From contig JAHKLY010000002.1 in NCBI GenBank assembly GCA_020854825.1, forward strand, positions 175,485 to 239,484: DNA of 64,000 nt. Reading direction: 5' to 3'. A program made the translations under genes and the position numbers. Within the stretch, counting starts at the first letter, position 1. Each line of letters begins with the position of its first letter. Shown one piece after another: positions 1 to 9,918 of this stretch. This DNA is from Microcaldota archaeon. Lineage in GTDB: Archaea; Micrarchaeota; Micrarchaeia; Anstonellales; JAHKLY01. A model generated the notes under the pieces. It did no database searches and had not been told where the DNA came from. It was given only the letters and a program-made list of their open reading frames with translations.

Positions 1-687
1 ATATATTCCATACCTATTTCTAGAATTAAAGCCTTGATTCAAAAAAATGATCAAAGAACCGCAAAAAATATTATAGAACAAAGTATCAATAGATGTGACT
101 TTAATATTGGCACGATAGATAAAAAAATACAAACTGCAACTGATATATGGAAAAATTGGAAAATTAAATTTGATTTATTATTAAAAGAGAAAGGAGAAAT
201 TAGAAAAGAAATGTTAATTGATATCCCAAGAACTTGGAGAAGTTGGACAATTGAAAAATATTTAACAGAAAACTTAGATGAAAATTTGATAATAGAAGGG
301 GGAATCCTTAAGAAAACGACTATGCCTGTAGTTAAGAAAAAAGGGATAGTTGATATTTTAAATTCTTTAAAAAACGAAAAAATAAAAAATGCATCAATAA
401 TACAAATGGATGGAAAAACACTTGCGTCATCATTTGATAAAAACATTAATAAATCCCTCGTTGCAGTATTAGTATCTAGAATGATCAAAGCAGTTAAAAT
501 AATTGAGACAAAAGCAAAAACTGGAAATACTGATTATTTAGTTGCACGTTCAGGTAAAGATCTTTTTTTCGTAAGACCAATAAATAATTTAATCCTATTT
601 TGTATTACTGATTCTAAAATATCCTTAACTACTCTAATAGAATTAACAAATAAAACTGCTGAAGAATTAGATAAAACAGATTCTTAA
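1..687 (+). CDS. Roadblock/LC7-like domain protein, 5' truncated by the window edge
   Basis: The reading frame is open from base 1, so the true start probably lies upstream; a TTG at 34 is the first possible start inside the window. The N-terminal half is lysine-rich and mostly helical, and I do not recognise it. The last ~95 residues (from about NASIIQMDGKTLASS) resemble the roadblock/LC7/MglB fold: a beta-strand 'xDGxxLASS' segment, a helix with SLVAVLVSRM, then the strands LFFVRPINNLILFCI. In archaea such proteins are often linked to small GTPases or cell organisation. No GTPase partner is visible here, so the role is unknown. It ends 74 bp before the next gene. Confidence 0.55.
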   Translation: MYSIPISRIKALIQKNDQRTAKNIIEQSINRCDFNIGTIDKKIQTATDIWKNWKIKFDLLLKEKGEIRKEMLIDIPRTWRSWTIEKYLTENLDENLIIEGGILKKTTMPVVKKKGIVDILNSLKNEKIKNASIIQMDGKTLASSFDKNINKSLVAVLVSRMIKAVKIIETKAKTGNTDYLVARSGKDLFFVRPINNLILFCITDSKISLTTLIELTNKTAEELDKTDS

Positions 688-761
688 GTTCCGAACAATA
701 GTATCAATATTTTTAAATGAAAGAGTTCACAAAAGATAATATAAATCTTGGAGGAGATTAA

Positions 762-2660
762 ATGAGAAAAATAATTTTAGTATTTGGATTGACTGCATTT
801 ATTTTCTTAATGCTTAATGGATGTACATTTATAGAACCACACGAAAATAGAAGTATTCTGAATTTATTTGATGCTGAAAAAGAATTAGATTTTTTTCCTG
901 CTAAAACAATAGAAAATATTGAAAATGCAATAAAATTATCTGAACAGCCTTATTATTATGGGAGTACAAATTTAATAAGATTTGAAACAGATGCAATAAT
1001 GGCAGAAAGTATTATGACAAAAGCGAGTCCTTCAGATTATTCTACAACAAATGTTCAAGTTTTAGGCATTGATGAATTAGATATTGTTAAAATTGACAGT
1101 TTAACAGGTAATAAAATCTACTATCTAAATAGCAACAAATTAAGTTTAATTAATTCATTTCCTACAAAAGATATGGAAGTATATAAAACTATAAACACTG
1201 AATATGGACAAGGTTTATATGAACACGAAAATTCTATAATGACATTATCATATAATAAAATTAATGTGATTGATAAAGAAGGAAATACAAAATGGTATGC
1301 AAATTTAAATTCTACATATATTGATTCTAGAATGAAAGATGGAATTGTGTACTTAATTTTAATGGAATATCCAAACTACCCTTATATCCCAAAACCATTA
1401 ACAGTATGTAATGAAATATGTAAAGAAATTAACATAAATTATGACAACATTTATCTACCTAGAAATATAGACGCTCAAGTTTTTTATGATATCATCTCTA
1501 TTAAAATAGAAACCGGAGAAGTAATTGATAAAAAAACATTTATGGGTCCCTATTCCTCAAATGTATATGTATCAAATGAAAATATTTATTTTGGAATGCA
1601 TAAAATAAAATCAGATAGTGAAGTTATGTTTTATTATCTTTTAGAGCAGGGAGAAGATATTTTATCTGAAACCCAGTATGAAAGATTAATTTATTTAAAT
1701 TCTTTAAATATATCAGACGCAGCAAAAGCTTTAGAATTTAATAATTTAATACAAGAAATTTATTATGGGTTAACACTAGAAGCAAAAGCAGAATTACAAA
1801 ATAAATTAACTAAAGGGTATTCTTTATATTTATCCTCAAATCCAGAGAAAAAAGAATATACTGGAATTTTAAAGATAAATTATGAATTGGGTGCCTTAAA
1901 TATGAGCGAAACTGCCACCATTCCTGGAAGATTATTAAACCAATTTTCGATGGATGAATATGATCATAATTTAAGAGCTGCATATACATTTGATTTTGGA
2001 GTTAATTCAGAAAATGGATTGATAATCTTAGATGAGAACATGGGTGAACTTTCAAGAATAACTGGATTAGCTGAAGGTGAAAGAATTTATGCAGTAAGAT
2101 TTATGGGCGAAACTGGATATATTGTTACCTTTAGACAAATAGATCCATTATTTGTTATTGATTTATCTAATGCCTCAAATCCAGAAGTTAAAGGAGAATT
2201 AAAAATACCTGGATATTCAACATATTTACATCCAATAGGAGAAGGTAAATTACTAGGTGTTGGACAAGAAGACTGGAAAATGAAATTATCTCTCTTTGAT
2301 GTTTCAAACCCAAGTAAACCAACAGAATTAGATTCATTTATAACAGAAGAAGGATGGAGCGAAGCATTATATAATCATCATGCTTTCTTATGGAATCCAA
2401 ATGAAAATTTTGTTATATTACCTATGGGAAGTAAAAACTATGTATTTGAGATAAAAAATAATAAAATAGGTATGAGAAAAATAATAAATGAAAATGCAGT
2501 TAGAAACATATATGCAGATAATGTATTATATGTAATAACTAGACAAAATATAATTGCATATTCAATGGATGATTTCTCCGAAATAAATCAAATATCAGTT
2601 GAAGGAAACGAGTATTATTACGGTCCTTATAGATACACAACAGATATAGATAGATCTTAA
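762..2660 (+). CDS. Secreted beta-propeller lipoprotein (Beta_propel family)
   Basis: The start follows a strong GGAGGAG ribosome binding site. The N-terminus is a lipoprotein signal peptide with lipobox LNGC, so the mature protein is probably anchored outside the membrane. The 632 residues carry repeated blade-like segments (for example VQVLGIDELDIVKI near residue 100, and GETGYIVTFRQIDPLFVIDL and GEGKLLGVGQE in the second half). These match the archaeal and bacterial secreted Beta_propel domain family. That family has no established biochemical function; adhesion or protein binding is an inference. A hairpin terminator follows the stop. Confidence 0.8.
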   Translation: MRKIILVFGLTAFIFLMLNGCTFIEPHENRSILNLFDAEKELDFFPAKTIENIENAIKLSEQPYYYGSTNLIRFETDAIMAESIMTKASPSDYSTTNVQVLGIDELDIVKIDSLTGNKIYYLNSNKLSLINSFPTKDMEVYKTINTEYGQGLYEHENSIMTLSYNKINVIDKEGNTKWYANLNSTYIDSRMKDGIVYLILMEYPNYPYIPKPLTVCNEICKEININYDNIYLPRNIDAQVFYDIISIKIETGEVIDKKTFMGPYSSNVYVSNENIYFGMHKIKSDSEVMFYYLLEQGEDILSETQYERLIYLNSLNISDAAKALEFNNLIQEIYYGLTLEAKAELQNKLTKGYSLYLSSNPEKKEYTGILKINYELGALNMSETATIPGRLLNQFSMDEYDHNLRAAYTFDFGVNSENGLIILDENMGELSRITGLAEGERIYAVRFMGETGYIVTFRQIDPLFVIDLSNASNPEVKGELKIPGYSTYLHPIGEGKLLGVGQEDWKMKLSLFDVSNPSKPTELDSFITEEGWSEALYNHHAFLWNPNENFVILPMGSKNYVFEIKNNKIGMRKIINENAVRNIYADNVLYVITRQNIIAYSMDDFSEINQISVEGNEYYYGPYRYTTDIDRS

Positions 2661-2694
2661 AATATATAGATTGGGCAATGATCTAAAAAATAAC

Positions 2695-2717
2695 AAAAGG
2701 TCTTTTGACCTTTTTTT
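2695..2717 (+). terminator. Hairpin plus T-run terminator
   Basis: AAAAGGTC, a TTTT loop and GACCTTTT form a perfect 8-bp hairpin running into seven T's. It lies 35 bp past the beta-propeller stop, before a convergent gene. It looks like a factor-independent terminator for the rightward transcript. Confidence 0.65.
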
Positions 2718-2754
2718 ATTTTTCTTTTAATTTTTTTTTATTTAAAATTCATTC

Positions 2755-3441
2755 TTATTGTGGCAATTCAAAAACTGAATCCCCTACATTATAATCAATA
2801 TTTTTTAAAGACTGTGTAAATTCTGTTCCATCTGAATTTGTTATATGTAAATATAATTGCGCGCCTGTATCTAAAAAGCACTGTTCAATGGTTTCCAAAT
2901 CATTTGAAAACATAAAACAAATACCTGTTTTATTCATAACAGTTCTCGTAGGTAATTTAACTATTTGTGCTGAATCTAAATTATCAAAAAAAACATTTGG
3001 ATTACTAGACGTTTTAAGAGTATTACACACAACATTACCAATTGCATCAATACATGAATAATTACCTTCTGGGATTAAATACAATGAAACTATCGTCTCT
3101 TCAGTCCCAATTATTGAATCGTGTCTATACTTATCTCCTTTTGAATAAATAATAATATTTCCAGTTATAACTTTGTCTTTATCTAAAAAAACTGTAGTAT
3201 ATGTTGCCTTATATTCTAAATTATTTTTAAGAGATAAAATGCTATTTAAATCAACAGAATCAGAATCCAATGCTCTATTTACAATCCCACCTACTTGATG
3301 TGATTGTTCTATAGAACTATTTTGAATATTATTAGATTCATTTTCTTCATTTGCATTTAATTCCTCATCAACAGATGAATTAATACAACCAAATATCAAT
3401 AAGAACATTATTGGTAATACAAATAGTATATTAAATTTCAT
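2755..3441 (-). CDS. Small lipoprotein of unknown function
   Basis: The start is taken at 3441 because GGTGAG lies just before this ATG and the protein then begins with a lipoprotein signal peptide (MKFNILFV, lipobox IFGC). A longer frame reaching 3627 would run through the promoter of the divergent protease gene. After the lipobox cysteine come ~25 low-complexity residues rich in Glu, Asn and Ser, then a ~180-residue domain with three or four cysteines (SCIDAIGNVVC, GICFMF, QCFLD). It is probably exported and tethered to the membrane. I recognise no family. Confidence 0.7.
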   Translation of the reverse strand: MKFNILFVLPIMFLLIFGCINSSVDEELNANEENESNNIQNSSIEQSHQVGGIVNRALDSDSVDLNSILSLKNNLEYKATYTTVFLDKDKVITGNIIIYSKGDKYRHDSIIGTEETIVSLYLIPEGNYSCIDAIGNVVCNTLKTSSNPNVFFDNLDSAQIVKLPTRTVMNKTGICFMFSNDLETIEQCFLDTGAQLYLHITNSDGTEFTQSLKNIDYNVGDSVFELPQ

Positions 3442-3538
3442 AAACTCACCAATTAAATTAAAATACGAAAGTTTATATTTGTAATTACAAGTTTTTAATA
3501 TACGAAAGGTTTTTATTGGTAAAACAATACATATATAT

Positions 3539-5710
3539 GTGATGTATGTGGCTATTAATAATATTAGGAATGAGATGGCAATTATCTCTACATTTATTCT
3601 TATATTATTTTTATGTTTAGCATTCATATCTCTAGATATTGGTTCTCTTAATAAACTATCTGCAGTTGGGCCTTCACCTTTACCTCCTGCCGAAGTATAT
3701 AGACCTAAAAGTAGCTTTAGAGATTACTATGAAGAACAGCAACAATTAATTTTAACTCCTCCTTTAAATCAAGTAGTCGAGGCTTGTCCAGGGGGATGTA
3801 TTTACTATCATGGATGTGTTGATGAAGGTCAATGTATAATTGAAGGGTACATTTGTGAAAAAGGAAGATTTATTGAAAGTTGTGGAAATAAAAAATGTGA
3901 ATATGAATGTGAAACTCCAGATAGTTGTCCTGAAGATTGTGAATTTCAGATTTCATTTTTTGGATATAATCTTGATGATGATAATCACTATATAGGTTGG
4001 ACAAGCGATTATTATAAATACCCTAAAATTCCTAAAGGATCCTATAAACAAACTAGTTATTTATATGAAATATATGAAAATGAATTTAATATTAATTTTA
4101 AAAATGGAAATAGAGAGATTATAAGTTCAATAGTTGAAGAAGGTAAAATACCTAAGCTTACTAGTATGATATTAAAAGTTGATTCTATAAATTGTATGAT
4201 TGACATAAGAAGCTTATTTAAAAAAGAGGGACGAATTGTTAATTATTATAAAAATACAAATTTACTTGTAATTGAAACTCCTTGGTATTTAGTTGATGAC
4301 ATTTCAAAAAATCCTTGTGTAAGAAAAGTATATCCAGATAATTTAATAACTGCTGAATTAGATGTTTCAACACAGAATACAAAAACAAAAGATGTTTGGA
4401 ATATGTTAAGTTTTTATGAACATTGTTATGATGTAAATATTGGTATTGGAACATATCAAGAATGCATTACTCTCTTCCCATATATATCTCATGTTAAAGG
4501 TGACGGAATTGAAATTGCATTTGTAGACACAGGTATTGATACTACTCACATGGATTTTGAAGGAAAAATAACAAAACAAATGAATGTTAGGGGTAGTGTT
4601 CCTGATACTTCAGATGTTACTGATTTAAATGGACATGGAACTCATTGTGCATCAATTGCTTTAGGAACTGGACAAGGTTCTAATAGATATATAGGAAACG
4701 CACCAGATGCAGATATATGGGCAATAAAAGCATTGGACTCTGGAGGATATGGTATGCAATCTTATGTATTAAGGGGCATAAATTATGCTGCAGATCCAAA
4801 TGAAGATGGAGACTGTTCAGATCATGTTGATATTCTTTCTTTAAGTTTAGGCTATTATTTAGGATCAGATGGAACAACACCAGATTCAATTGCAGTTCAA
4901 CATGCAGCTGATTGTGGAGTGTTGGTAGTTAAATCTGCAGGAAATGGAGGAACTTATGGTCATGGTTCAATAACTTCTCCTGGAGATATCGAAGATGTTA
5001 TAACAGTTGGAGCAATTGATAAATTTGATAATATATATTATAAATCTTCTATAGGCCCAGTAGATAATAGGATATTGAAACCAGATTTAGTTGCTCCGGG
5101 GGTAAATATAATCGCTGCAGTTGCTTATGATTCAGAATGGTGGAGAGATTACATAGGTATCCGTGATATTTATGATGAAGTGTATACAAATTCAACTGGA
5201 ACTTCTATGGCAGCACCCCAAGTTGCAGGTGCAGCTGCATTAATTAAAAGTGAAGACCCTGGATTAACAAACACTCAAATAAAATCAAAATTAATGTTAA
5301 GCGCAACACCTTTAGGAAACTCTGTATTTAAAGAGGGGGCCGGAAAATTGAATACTTTAAAAGCACTTCATTGCCCAATTGCAACTTATCCCCAAAATGC
5401 ATTTTTCAATTCACCTAGAATAGGTGATTCTAAAACATTTCAAATCCACAATTTAGAAACAGATTTACTAGAAATACATCTAATCCCTACTCCAATATAT
5501 AGTGAAAGTGGAGAGGTATTAACAACTCAAACACAAGTTACTCCTCAAACTTTTTATTTAGAAAGAGGAGAAATAAAAGAATTTGATTTAGAATTTACTG
5601 AAGTATCTTCAATTACTACTTGGCAATATGGAAGAATTCAAATAATTGTAAGACCATATGGTAAAAGTACTAGCACTGCATATCATATCCCATTTGGAAT
5701 TAAAAAATAA
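3539..5710 (+). CDS. Secreted subtilisin-like serine protease (S8 family)
   Basis: This is an S8 protease with the catalytic triad Asp330 (FVDTGID), His366 (GHGTHCAS) and Ser556 (GTSMAAPQ), plus the oxyanion Asn469 (SAGNGG). A hydrophobic N-terminal segment (IISTFILILFLCLAF) marks export. A cysteine-rich stretch at ~85-140 contains a C..C..SCPEDC motif common in archaeal secreted proteins. Residues 140-280 may be a prodomain. About 110 residues follow the catalytic domain as a beta-rich tail. The start is uncertain: GTG 3539, ATG 3542 or ATG 3575 all keep the signal segment. The gene is divergent from the lipoprotein at 3441. Confidence 0.9.
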   Translation: MMYVAINNIRNEMAIISTFILILFLCLAFISLDIGSLNKLSAVGPSPLPPAEVYRPKSSFRDYYEEQQQLILTPPLNQVVEACPGGCIYYHGCVDEGQCIIEGYICEKGRFIESCGNKKCEYECETPDSCPEDCEFQISFFGYNLDDDNHYIGWTSDYYKYPKIPKGSYKQTSYLYEIYENEFNINFKNGNREIISSIVEEGKIPKLTSMILKVDSINCMIDIRSLFKKEGRIVNYYKNTNLLVIETPWYLVDDISKNPCVRKVYPDNLITAELDVSTQNTKTKDVWNMLSFYEHCYDVNIGIGTYQECITLFPYISHVKGDGIEIAFVDTGIDTTHMDFEGKITKQMNVRGSVPDTSDVTDLNGHGTHCASIALGTGQGSNRYIGNAPDADIWAIKALDSGGYGMQSYVLRGINYAADPNEDGDCSDHVDILSLSLGYYLGSDGTTPDSIAVQHAADCGVLVVKSAGNGGTYGHGSITSPGDIEDVITVGAIDKFDNIYYKSSIGPVDNRILKPDLVAPGVNIIAAVAYDSEWWRDYIGIRDIYDEVYTNSTGTSMAAPQVAGAAALIKSEDPGLTNTQIKSKLMLSATPLGNSVFKEGAGKLNTLKALHCPIATYPQNAFFNSPRIGDSKTFQIHNLETDLLEIHLIPTPIYSESGEVLTTQTQVTPQTFYLERGEIKEFDLEFTEVSSITTWQYGRIQIIVRPYGKSTSTAYHIPFGIKK

Positions 5711-5712
5711 AA

Positions 5713-5874
5713 TTATTTGATAAATTTACCTTTAATACAAGCAACACAAATTCCTTCTTTTTGATGTTTGGTACAAACTGATTTTCCACATAATATACAA
5801 GAAATAGCTGCAGGTTCATTACAGATATAACACAAACTTTTAATCTCATTTGTTCTATTTAATAAATTATCCAC
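5713..5874 (-). CDS. 53-residue zinc-finger miniprotein overlapping aif2g
   Basis: A GTG start (5874) overlaps the last bases of the aIF2-gamma gene and lies after GGTG. The frame encodes 53 residues with paired cysteines (LCYICNE, CILCGK, CTKH, GICVACIK), like a small B-box or treble-clef zinc finger with about seven Cys and one His. The overlap implies translational coupling to aIF2-gamma, so a role in translation or RNA binding is possible but inferred. No family name is claimed. Confidence 0.75.
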   Translation of the reverse strand: MDNLLNRTNEIKSLCYICNEPAAISCILCGKSVCTKHQKEGICVACIKGKFIK

Positions 5875-7057
5875 TTAATACACCAAAACCACTTAAACGC
5901 CATCTTTGGCCTACTCTTCTACTTATGGCAATTTTAGAATCTTCATCAACACAAACAGATCTTTTTAATGAAACCGTCATTTCATCTCCTTTTATTTTGG
6001 ATATTACTCCAAGTGTGGTTGCAGTACCAATACTTATAACTAAAGGTTCTCCTATTTTTAAAGGAGGATTATCAAAATCTGTTCTATTAAACAACTGATA
6101 TCCAATATTTATAATCTCTTTAGGTTTATCTATTAATCCGGGTTGTAATATAACATTTCCAATTAATCTGTCTCCTTTCGTAATTGCAGGATCAAGTTTA
6201 GTTCCAATTCCAACTAGCCCCCCAGGAATAACTTCTTTTACAGATTTATTCCCAGAATATAAACTTTCAACTTTTAAATTTATTGGATTAATTTCTTCAC
6301 TATCTATTGCTTTTTTAATACCTGGAGATAATTCTACAATATCTCCAATTTTAATTTTGCCTTGTATAACAGACCCCCCAATTACTCCCCCAACTAACTT
6401 ATCAAGATTAGATCCGGGTTTATTTATATCAAAGGATCTTGCCACAAATAATTTAATAGGTAGTGTTTCATCTCTTTTTGGTGTTGGAATTATTTTTTCT
6501 ATAGTTTCAACTAATGCACTAATATTTGTTTCAAAATTAGCAGACATAGGAATAATAGGTGCTTCTTTAAAACCGAAATCATCTAAAAAAAATCTTATTT
6601 CTTTATAATTTTCTATTGCTTTTTCTTTTGAAACTAAATCTATTTTATTTTGTATAACTACAATCTTAGATATTCCTAATGCTTGCAAAACCATCAAATG
6701 TTCTTTTGTTTGGGGCTGTGGACATTTTTCATTTGCTGCAATAACTAATAAAACTCCATCCATTATACTTGAAGCTGAAATTGCTGTTGCCATAAGTGTT
6801 TCATGACCTGGTGCATCTAAAAAAGAAACTTTTCTTAATTCAGTATTTTTTTTACCACAACATTTATCATTGACTCCATATTTATTACACTTTGAACAAT
6901 GATAAAAGGTAGTATCAGCATACCCTATCCTTATTGAAATTCCTCTTTTTAGTTCTTCACTATAAGTATCTGTCCAAACTCCACTAAGTGCTCTTGTAAT
7001 TGACGTCTTTCCATGATCTACATGACCTAATAATCCTATATTTACTTCAGCTTGCAA
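5867..7057 (-). CDS. eif2g: Translation initiation factor aIF2 subunit gamma
   Basis: The GTPase subunit of the archaeal initiator-tRNA carrier. The P-loop GHVDHGKTS is at residues 11-19, DAPGHE near 82 is the G3 motif, and NKIDL near 137 is G4. A zinc-knuckle insertion is visible (HCSKC at 53-57, then KCC). At 396 residues it is close to the usual ~410. It sits in one leftward operon with rps6e upstream (9-bp gap) and a mini zinc finger overlapping its 3' end. Confidence 0.96.
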   Translation of the reverse strand: MQAEVNIGLLGHVDHGKTSITRALSGVWTDTYSEELKRGISIRIGYADTTFYHCSKCNKYGVNDKCCGKKNTELRKVSFLDAPGHETLMATAISASSIMDGVLLVIAANEKCPQPQTKEHLMVLQALGISKIVVIQNKIDLVSKEKAIENYKEIRFFLDDFGFKEAPIIPMSANFETNISALVETIEKIIPTPKRDETLPIKLFVARSFDINKPGSNLDKLVGGVIGGSVIQGKIKIGDIVELSPGIKKAIDSEEINPINLKVESLYSGNKSVKEVIPGGLVGIGTKLDPAITKGDRLIGNVILQPGLIDKPKEIINIGYQLFNRTDFDNPPLKIGEPLVISIGTATTLGVISKIKGDEMTVSLKRSVCVDEDSKIAISRRVGQRWRLSGFGVLSG

Positions 7058-7066
7058 TACCTCACC

Positions 7067-7471
7067 TTATTGTTTTTCTTCTGTTGCTTCTTTAGGAGCT
7101 TCTTCTTTACCAAATAATTTTCCAAGAGATGTAGGTCCTTCTTTTGTAACTATTACATTTATTTGATTTACATCTTGACCAATTTGTTTTCCATGAATCA
7201 TTTTTTTTCTTCTTTCTCCAGCAGATTTTTTCTTAAATCCAGGTCCTTTGGACATTAGTACTTTTTGTTTTCCAGACCCTTCTACATCATATCTCATTGG
7301 AAACCCGCTTAAGTCACTTCCCCCTGTAATTTTAAAGGAATAACCTGTAACTCCAATTTGACTTCCTTCAATCGTATCTCCTATTTTTTTACCCATTAAT
7401 GTTCCAATATTTTCTTGTGGAACTTCAACTTGGTATGATTTACCATCTTTATTTCCTATAACTACTTTCAT
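7067..7471 (-). CDS. rps6e: 30S ribosomal protein S6e
   Basis: A 134-residue S6e: MKVVIGNKDGKSYQVEV at the start, the conserved GKKIGD, ITGGSDLSGFPMR and GERRKK segments, and an acidic, variable C-terminus. It is the first gene of a leftward operon with aif2g. A GGTGAGGAT ribosome binding site precedes the ATG. A TATA-like ATATATAC lies ~65 bp upstream. Confidence 0.96.
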   Translation of the reverse strand: MKVVIGNKDGKSYQVEVPQENIGTLMGKKIGDTIEGSQIGVTGYSFKITGGSDLSGFPMRYDVEGSGKQKVLMSKGPGFKKKSAGERRKKMIHGKQIGQDVNQINVIVTKEGPTSLGKLFGKEEAPKEATEEKQ

Positions 7472-7667
7472 AAATCCTCACCTTTAATTATTATCTAAAA
7501 TATACCTAATAATAAGTAGTATTGTATATATACACAGAGGTTTATAAATGTTTTTCATATTAAAAAGTCTAATTTTCTATTAAATATATAAAAAATATAA
7601 ATCAGATAGAAATATTTAAATAATATTGGGGAGAACATAAATTCATAATATAATTACTGGTGATTAA

Positions 7668-7937
7668 ATGAAAGTATTAAAGTTTGGGGCTGTCTGGTGT
7701 CAAGGTTGCTTAATTATGAAACCAAGATGGAAAAAACTTGAAGAAAAAAATCCTTGGTTGCATACAGAATATTATGATTATGATAATGACAAAGAAATGG
7801 TTAAAAAATATAATATTAATGATAAATTACCTACCTTTGTTTTTTTAGATAAAGATAACAATGAATTTTTAAGACTTTATGGAGAAATTGAAGAAGACAA
7901 ACTTCAAAAAATTTTAGATGAAAATAAAAATAGATGA
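7668..7937 (+). CDS. Small thioredoxin-like protein
   Basis: An 89-residue thioredoxin fold. The redox motif is WCQGC at residues 10-14, followed by MKPRWKKLE, and the cis-Pro segment is KLPTFVFLD. The start follows GGTGATTAA. It is cytoplasmic (no signal) and lies 4 bp from the membrane thioredoxin/CcdA-like gene, so the two likely form a disulfide-transfer pair. A promoter-like ATATTTAAATAATA lies ~45 bp upstream. Confidence 0.85.
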   Translation: MKVLKFGAVWCQGCLIMKPRWKKLEEKNPWLHTEYYDYDNDKEMVKKYNINDKLPTFVFLDKDNNEFLRLYGEIEEDKLQKILDENKNR

Positions 7938-7941
7938 TTAA

Positions 7942-9084
7942 ATGATAAATAAAAAAATCAACATAACACTTATTTTATTGTTATTAATTAGTTTTACTTT
8001 TGCATCTCCAGATATGTTAGGACATTCCCCAATGAAATCAGAACAAGTAGATTTGTATTTATTTTGGTCTCATGGATGCCCACATTGTGAACATGAAAAA
8101 GACTTTTTAGAAACCTTAGAAATTAAATATTCAAATCTTAATATTCATGAATTTGAAGTTAGCAGAAACAAAACAAATTTTGATTTAATGATCAAAATGG
8201 CTGATAAACTTAATACTACTGTAACTGGAGTACCATTTACAATTGTTGGAGATAACTACTTTAAAGGATGGAATAGTGAAGAAACGACAGGAAAATCCAT
8301 TGAACAAGCAATTTTAGATATTAAGCAAACAAATGGAGATATAATAGACCTTCCTTTTTTTGGAGAAATAGATGTAAAAACCGTTTCTCTCCCAGTATTA
8401 ACAATTATGATTGCAGCGTTAGATGGTTTTAACCCTTGTGCAATGTGGGTGTTATTATTTTTGATTACATTATTATTAGGTATTGAAAATAGATTTAAAA
8501 GATGGCTCTTTGGGGGGGTCTTTATAGGTGCATCTGCACTCGTATATTTTATTATAATGGCTGCATGGTTAAACTTATTTTTATTAGTAGGTTTTATATG
8601 GTGGATAAGATTAGTCATTGGATTAGTTGCAATTGGTGCAGGACTTTATAATTTAAAAAAATATCAAACCAATATTGAAGGTGTTTGTAAAGTAACTGGT
8701 GATGAAAAAAGACAAAAGATTTTTGATAATTTAAAAAATATTGTTCATAAAGAACATATTGTATTTGCATTAATTGGATTAATAATTTTAGCTTTTGCAG
8801 TTAATGTTGTTGAATTAGTTTGTTCTGCTGGTTTTCCTGCTGTTTATACAAATATATTATCTTTAAGCAATTTAACTGCTTTTGAATATTATGCATATTT
8901 AGTTTTATATGTTTTTATATTTCTATTAGATGATTTAATTATATTTATAGTCGCAATGAGAACCTTAGAAATAACTGGAATCTCAACTAAATATAGTAGA
9001 ATGTCTCATTTAATAGGAGGCATACTTATGTTGATATTAGGCGCAATATTAATATTAAAACCTGAACTTATCATGTTTGGTTAA
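7942..9084 (+). CDS. Exported thioredoxin domain fused to a CcdA/DsbD-like membrane domain
   Basis: Domains in order: a signal peptide (residues 1-22), a thioredoxin or glutaredoxin-like domain with HGCPHCEHE near residue 37 and cis-Pro GVPFTIVGD, then about six membrane helices from residue ~130. Conserved cysteines sit in membrane segments: FNPCAMW in the first helix and ELVCSAGFPAVYT in a later one, as in the electron-relay CcdA/DsbD family. It probably moves reducing equivalents across the membrane together with the thioredoxin gene just upstream. Confidence 0.85.
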   Translation: MINKKINITLILLLLISFTFASPDMLGHSPMKSEQVDLYLFWSHGCPHCEHEKDFLETLEIKYSNLNIHEFEVSRNKTNFDLMIKMADKLNTTVTGVPFTIVGDNYFKGWNSEETTGKSIEQAILDIKQTNGDIIDLPFFGEIDVKTVSLPVLTIMIAALDGFNPCAMWVLLFLITLLLGIENRFKRWLFGGVFIGASALVYFIIMAAWLNLFLLVGFIWWIRLVIGLVAIGAGLYNLKKYQTNIEGVCKVTGDEKRQKIFDNLKNIVHKEHIVFALIGLIILAFAVNVVELVCSAGFPAVYTNILSLSNLTAFEYYAYLVLYVFIFLLDDLIIFIVAMRTLEITGISTKYSRMSHLIGGILMLILGAILILKPELIMFG

Positions 9085-9755
9085 ATTTGCTCTTTCCATC
9101 CATGTAATCTTTGTAATTCTCGTATTTTCTCTTTTATATCCTCAGAATAATAATCTGGAATAATTAGAGGCATGACCTCATGATAACATTTTGAACAAAG
9201 TGCTTCATAATCCTCTTTTCCACCTACTTTAATTGCTTCTGTTTTTTCGATAATAGCATGAGTAAAATAAGCCTCTGCTTGACATTTTGAACAAAACGCA
9301 TTATGGACTATAATTTGAGAATGATGAATGCCTGCCAACAAATCTCCCATATGTGGACAACCTGTATTTGGATCTGCATCTTTAAATGGAAAAGGTTTAT
9401 TTTCAGAAGTAGTTGAAAGACCAGAATAATAAATATTCTTACCAAAAGATAATAATATTCTTATATGATCTATTATTTTACTTTCAAAAAACTGTATTTC
9501 ATCAATAAAAATATCAGTTACTGGGAATTCAGAAAAATCTATAATTATCTGATATCCATCTTCTTTAATTACATTAGCAGGAATAGTTATCCCATTATTA
9601 GTAACTACATCAGTTATATCATACCTATTATCTTTTTTTGGTTTATAAACTTTAAAAGTTCTACCTGCATATTTTTCTCTATTAACTAATCTAACAAGTT
9701 CTTCTGTTTTACCTGAAAACATAGGCCCTAAACACGCAATTAAATTCCCTGCCAT
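9081..9755 (-). CDS. tdk: Thymidine kinase (type II)
   Basis: Phosphorylates thymidine in nucleotide salvage. The Walker A is GPMFSGKTEE at residues ~10-19, and DIFIDEIQFF carries the Walker B and catalytic Glu. The lasso region follows GLSTTSENKPF. Zinc ligands are in CSKCQAEA and CSKCYHEV. At 224 residues it is slightly long for the family. It starts after GGGGTGATTTA and converges on the upstream gene with a 4-bp stop overlap. Confidence 0.95.
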   Translation of the reverse strand: MAGNLIACLGPMFSGKTEELVRLVNREKYAGRTFKVYKPKKDNRYDITDVVTNNGITIPANVIKEDGYQIIIDFSEFPVTDIFIDEIQFFESKIIDHIRILLSFGKNIYYSGLSTTSENKPFPFKDADPNTGCPHMGDLLAGIHHSQIIVHNAFCSKCQAEAYFTHAIIEKTEAIKVGGKEDYEALCSKCYHEVMPLIIPDYYSEDIKEKIRELQRLHGWKEQI

Positions 9756-9918
9756 TAAATCACCCCATTAAAATTAAAATAATATTAAATACCCAATATA
9801 TTTAAAACCCATAGAGAAACAGAATGGAAAAAACTAGAAAAAACAAACATTTAAATATATAAGCACACACAAATATATTATCTTTATTAATAATTAAACT
9901 AAGTGGAGGGAGATAAAT

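Noticed and set aside
3442..3627. Longer start for the small lipoprotein
   Set aside because: It would overlap the divergent protease promoter and bury the lipoprotein signal inside the protein.
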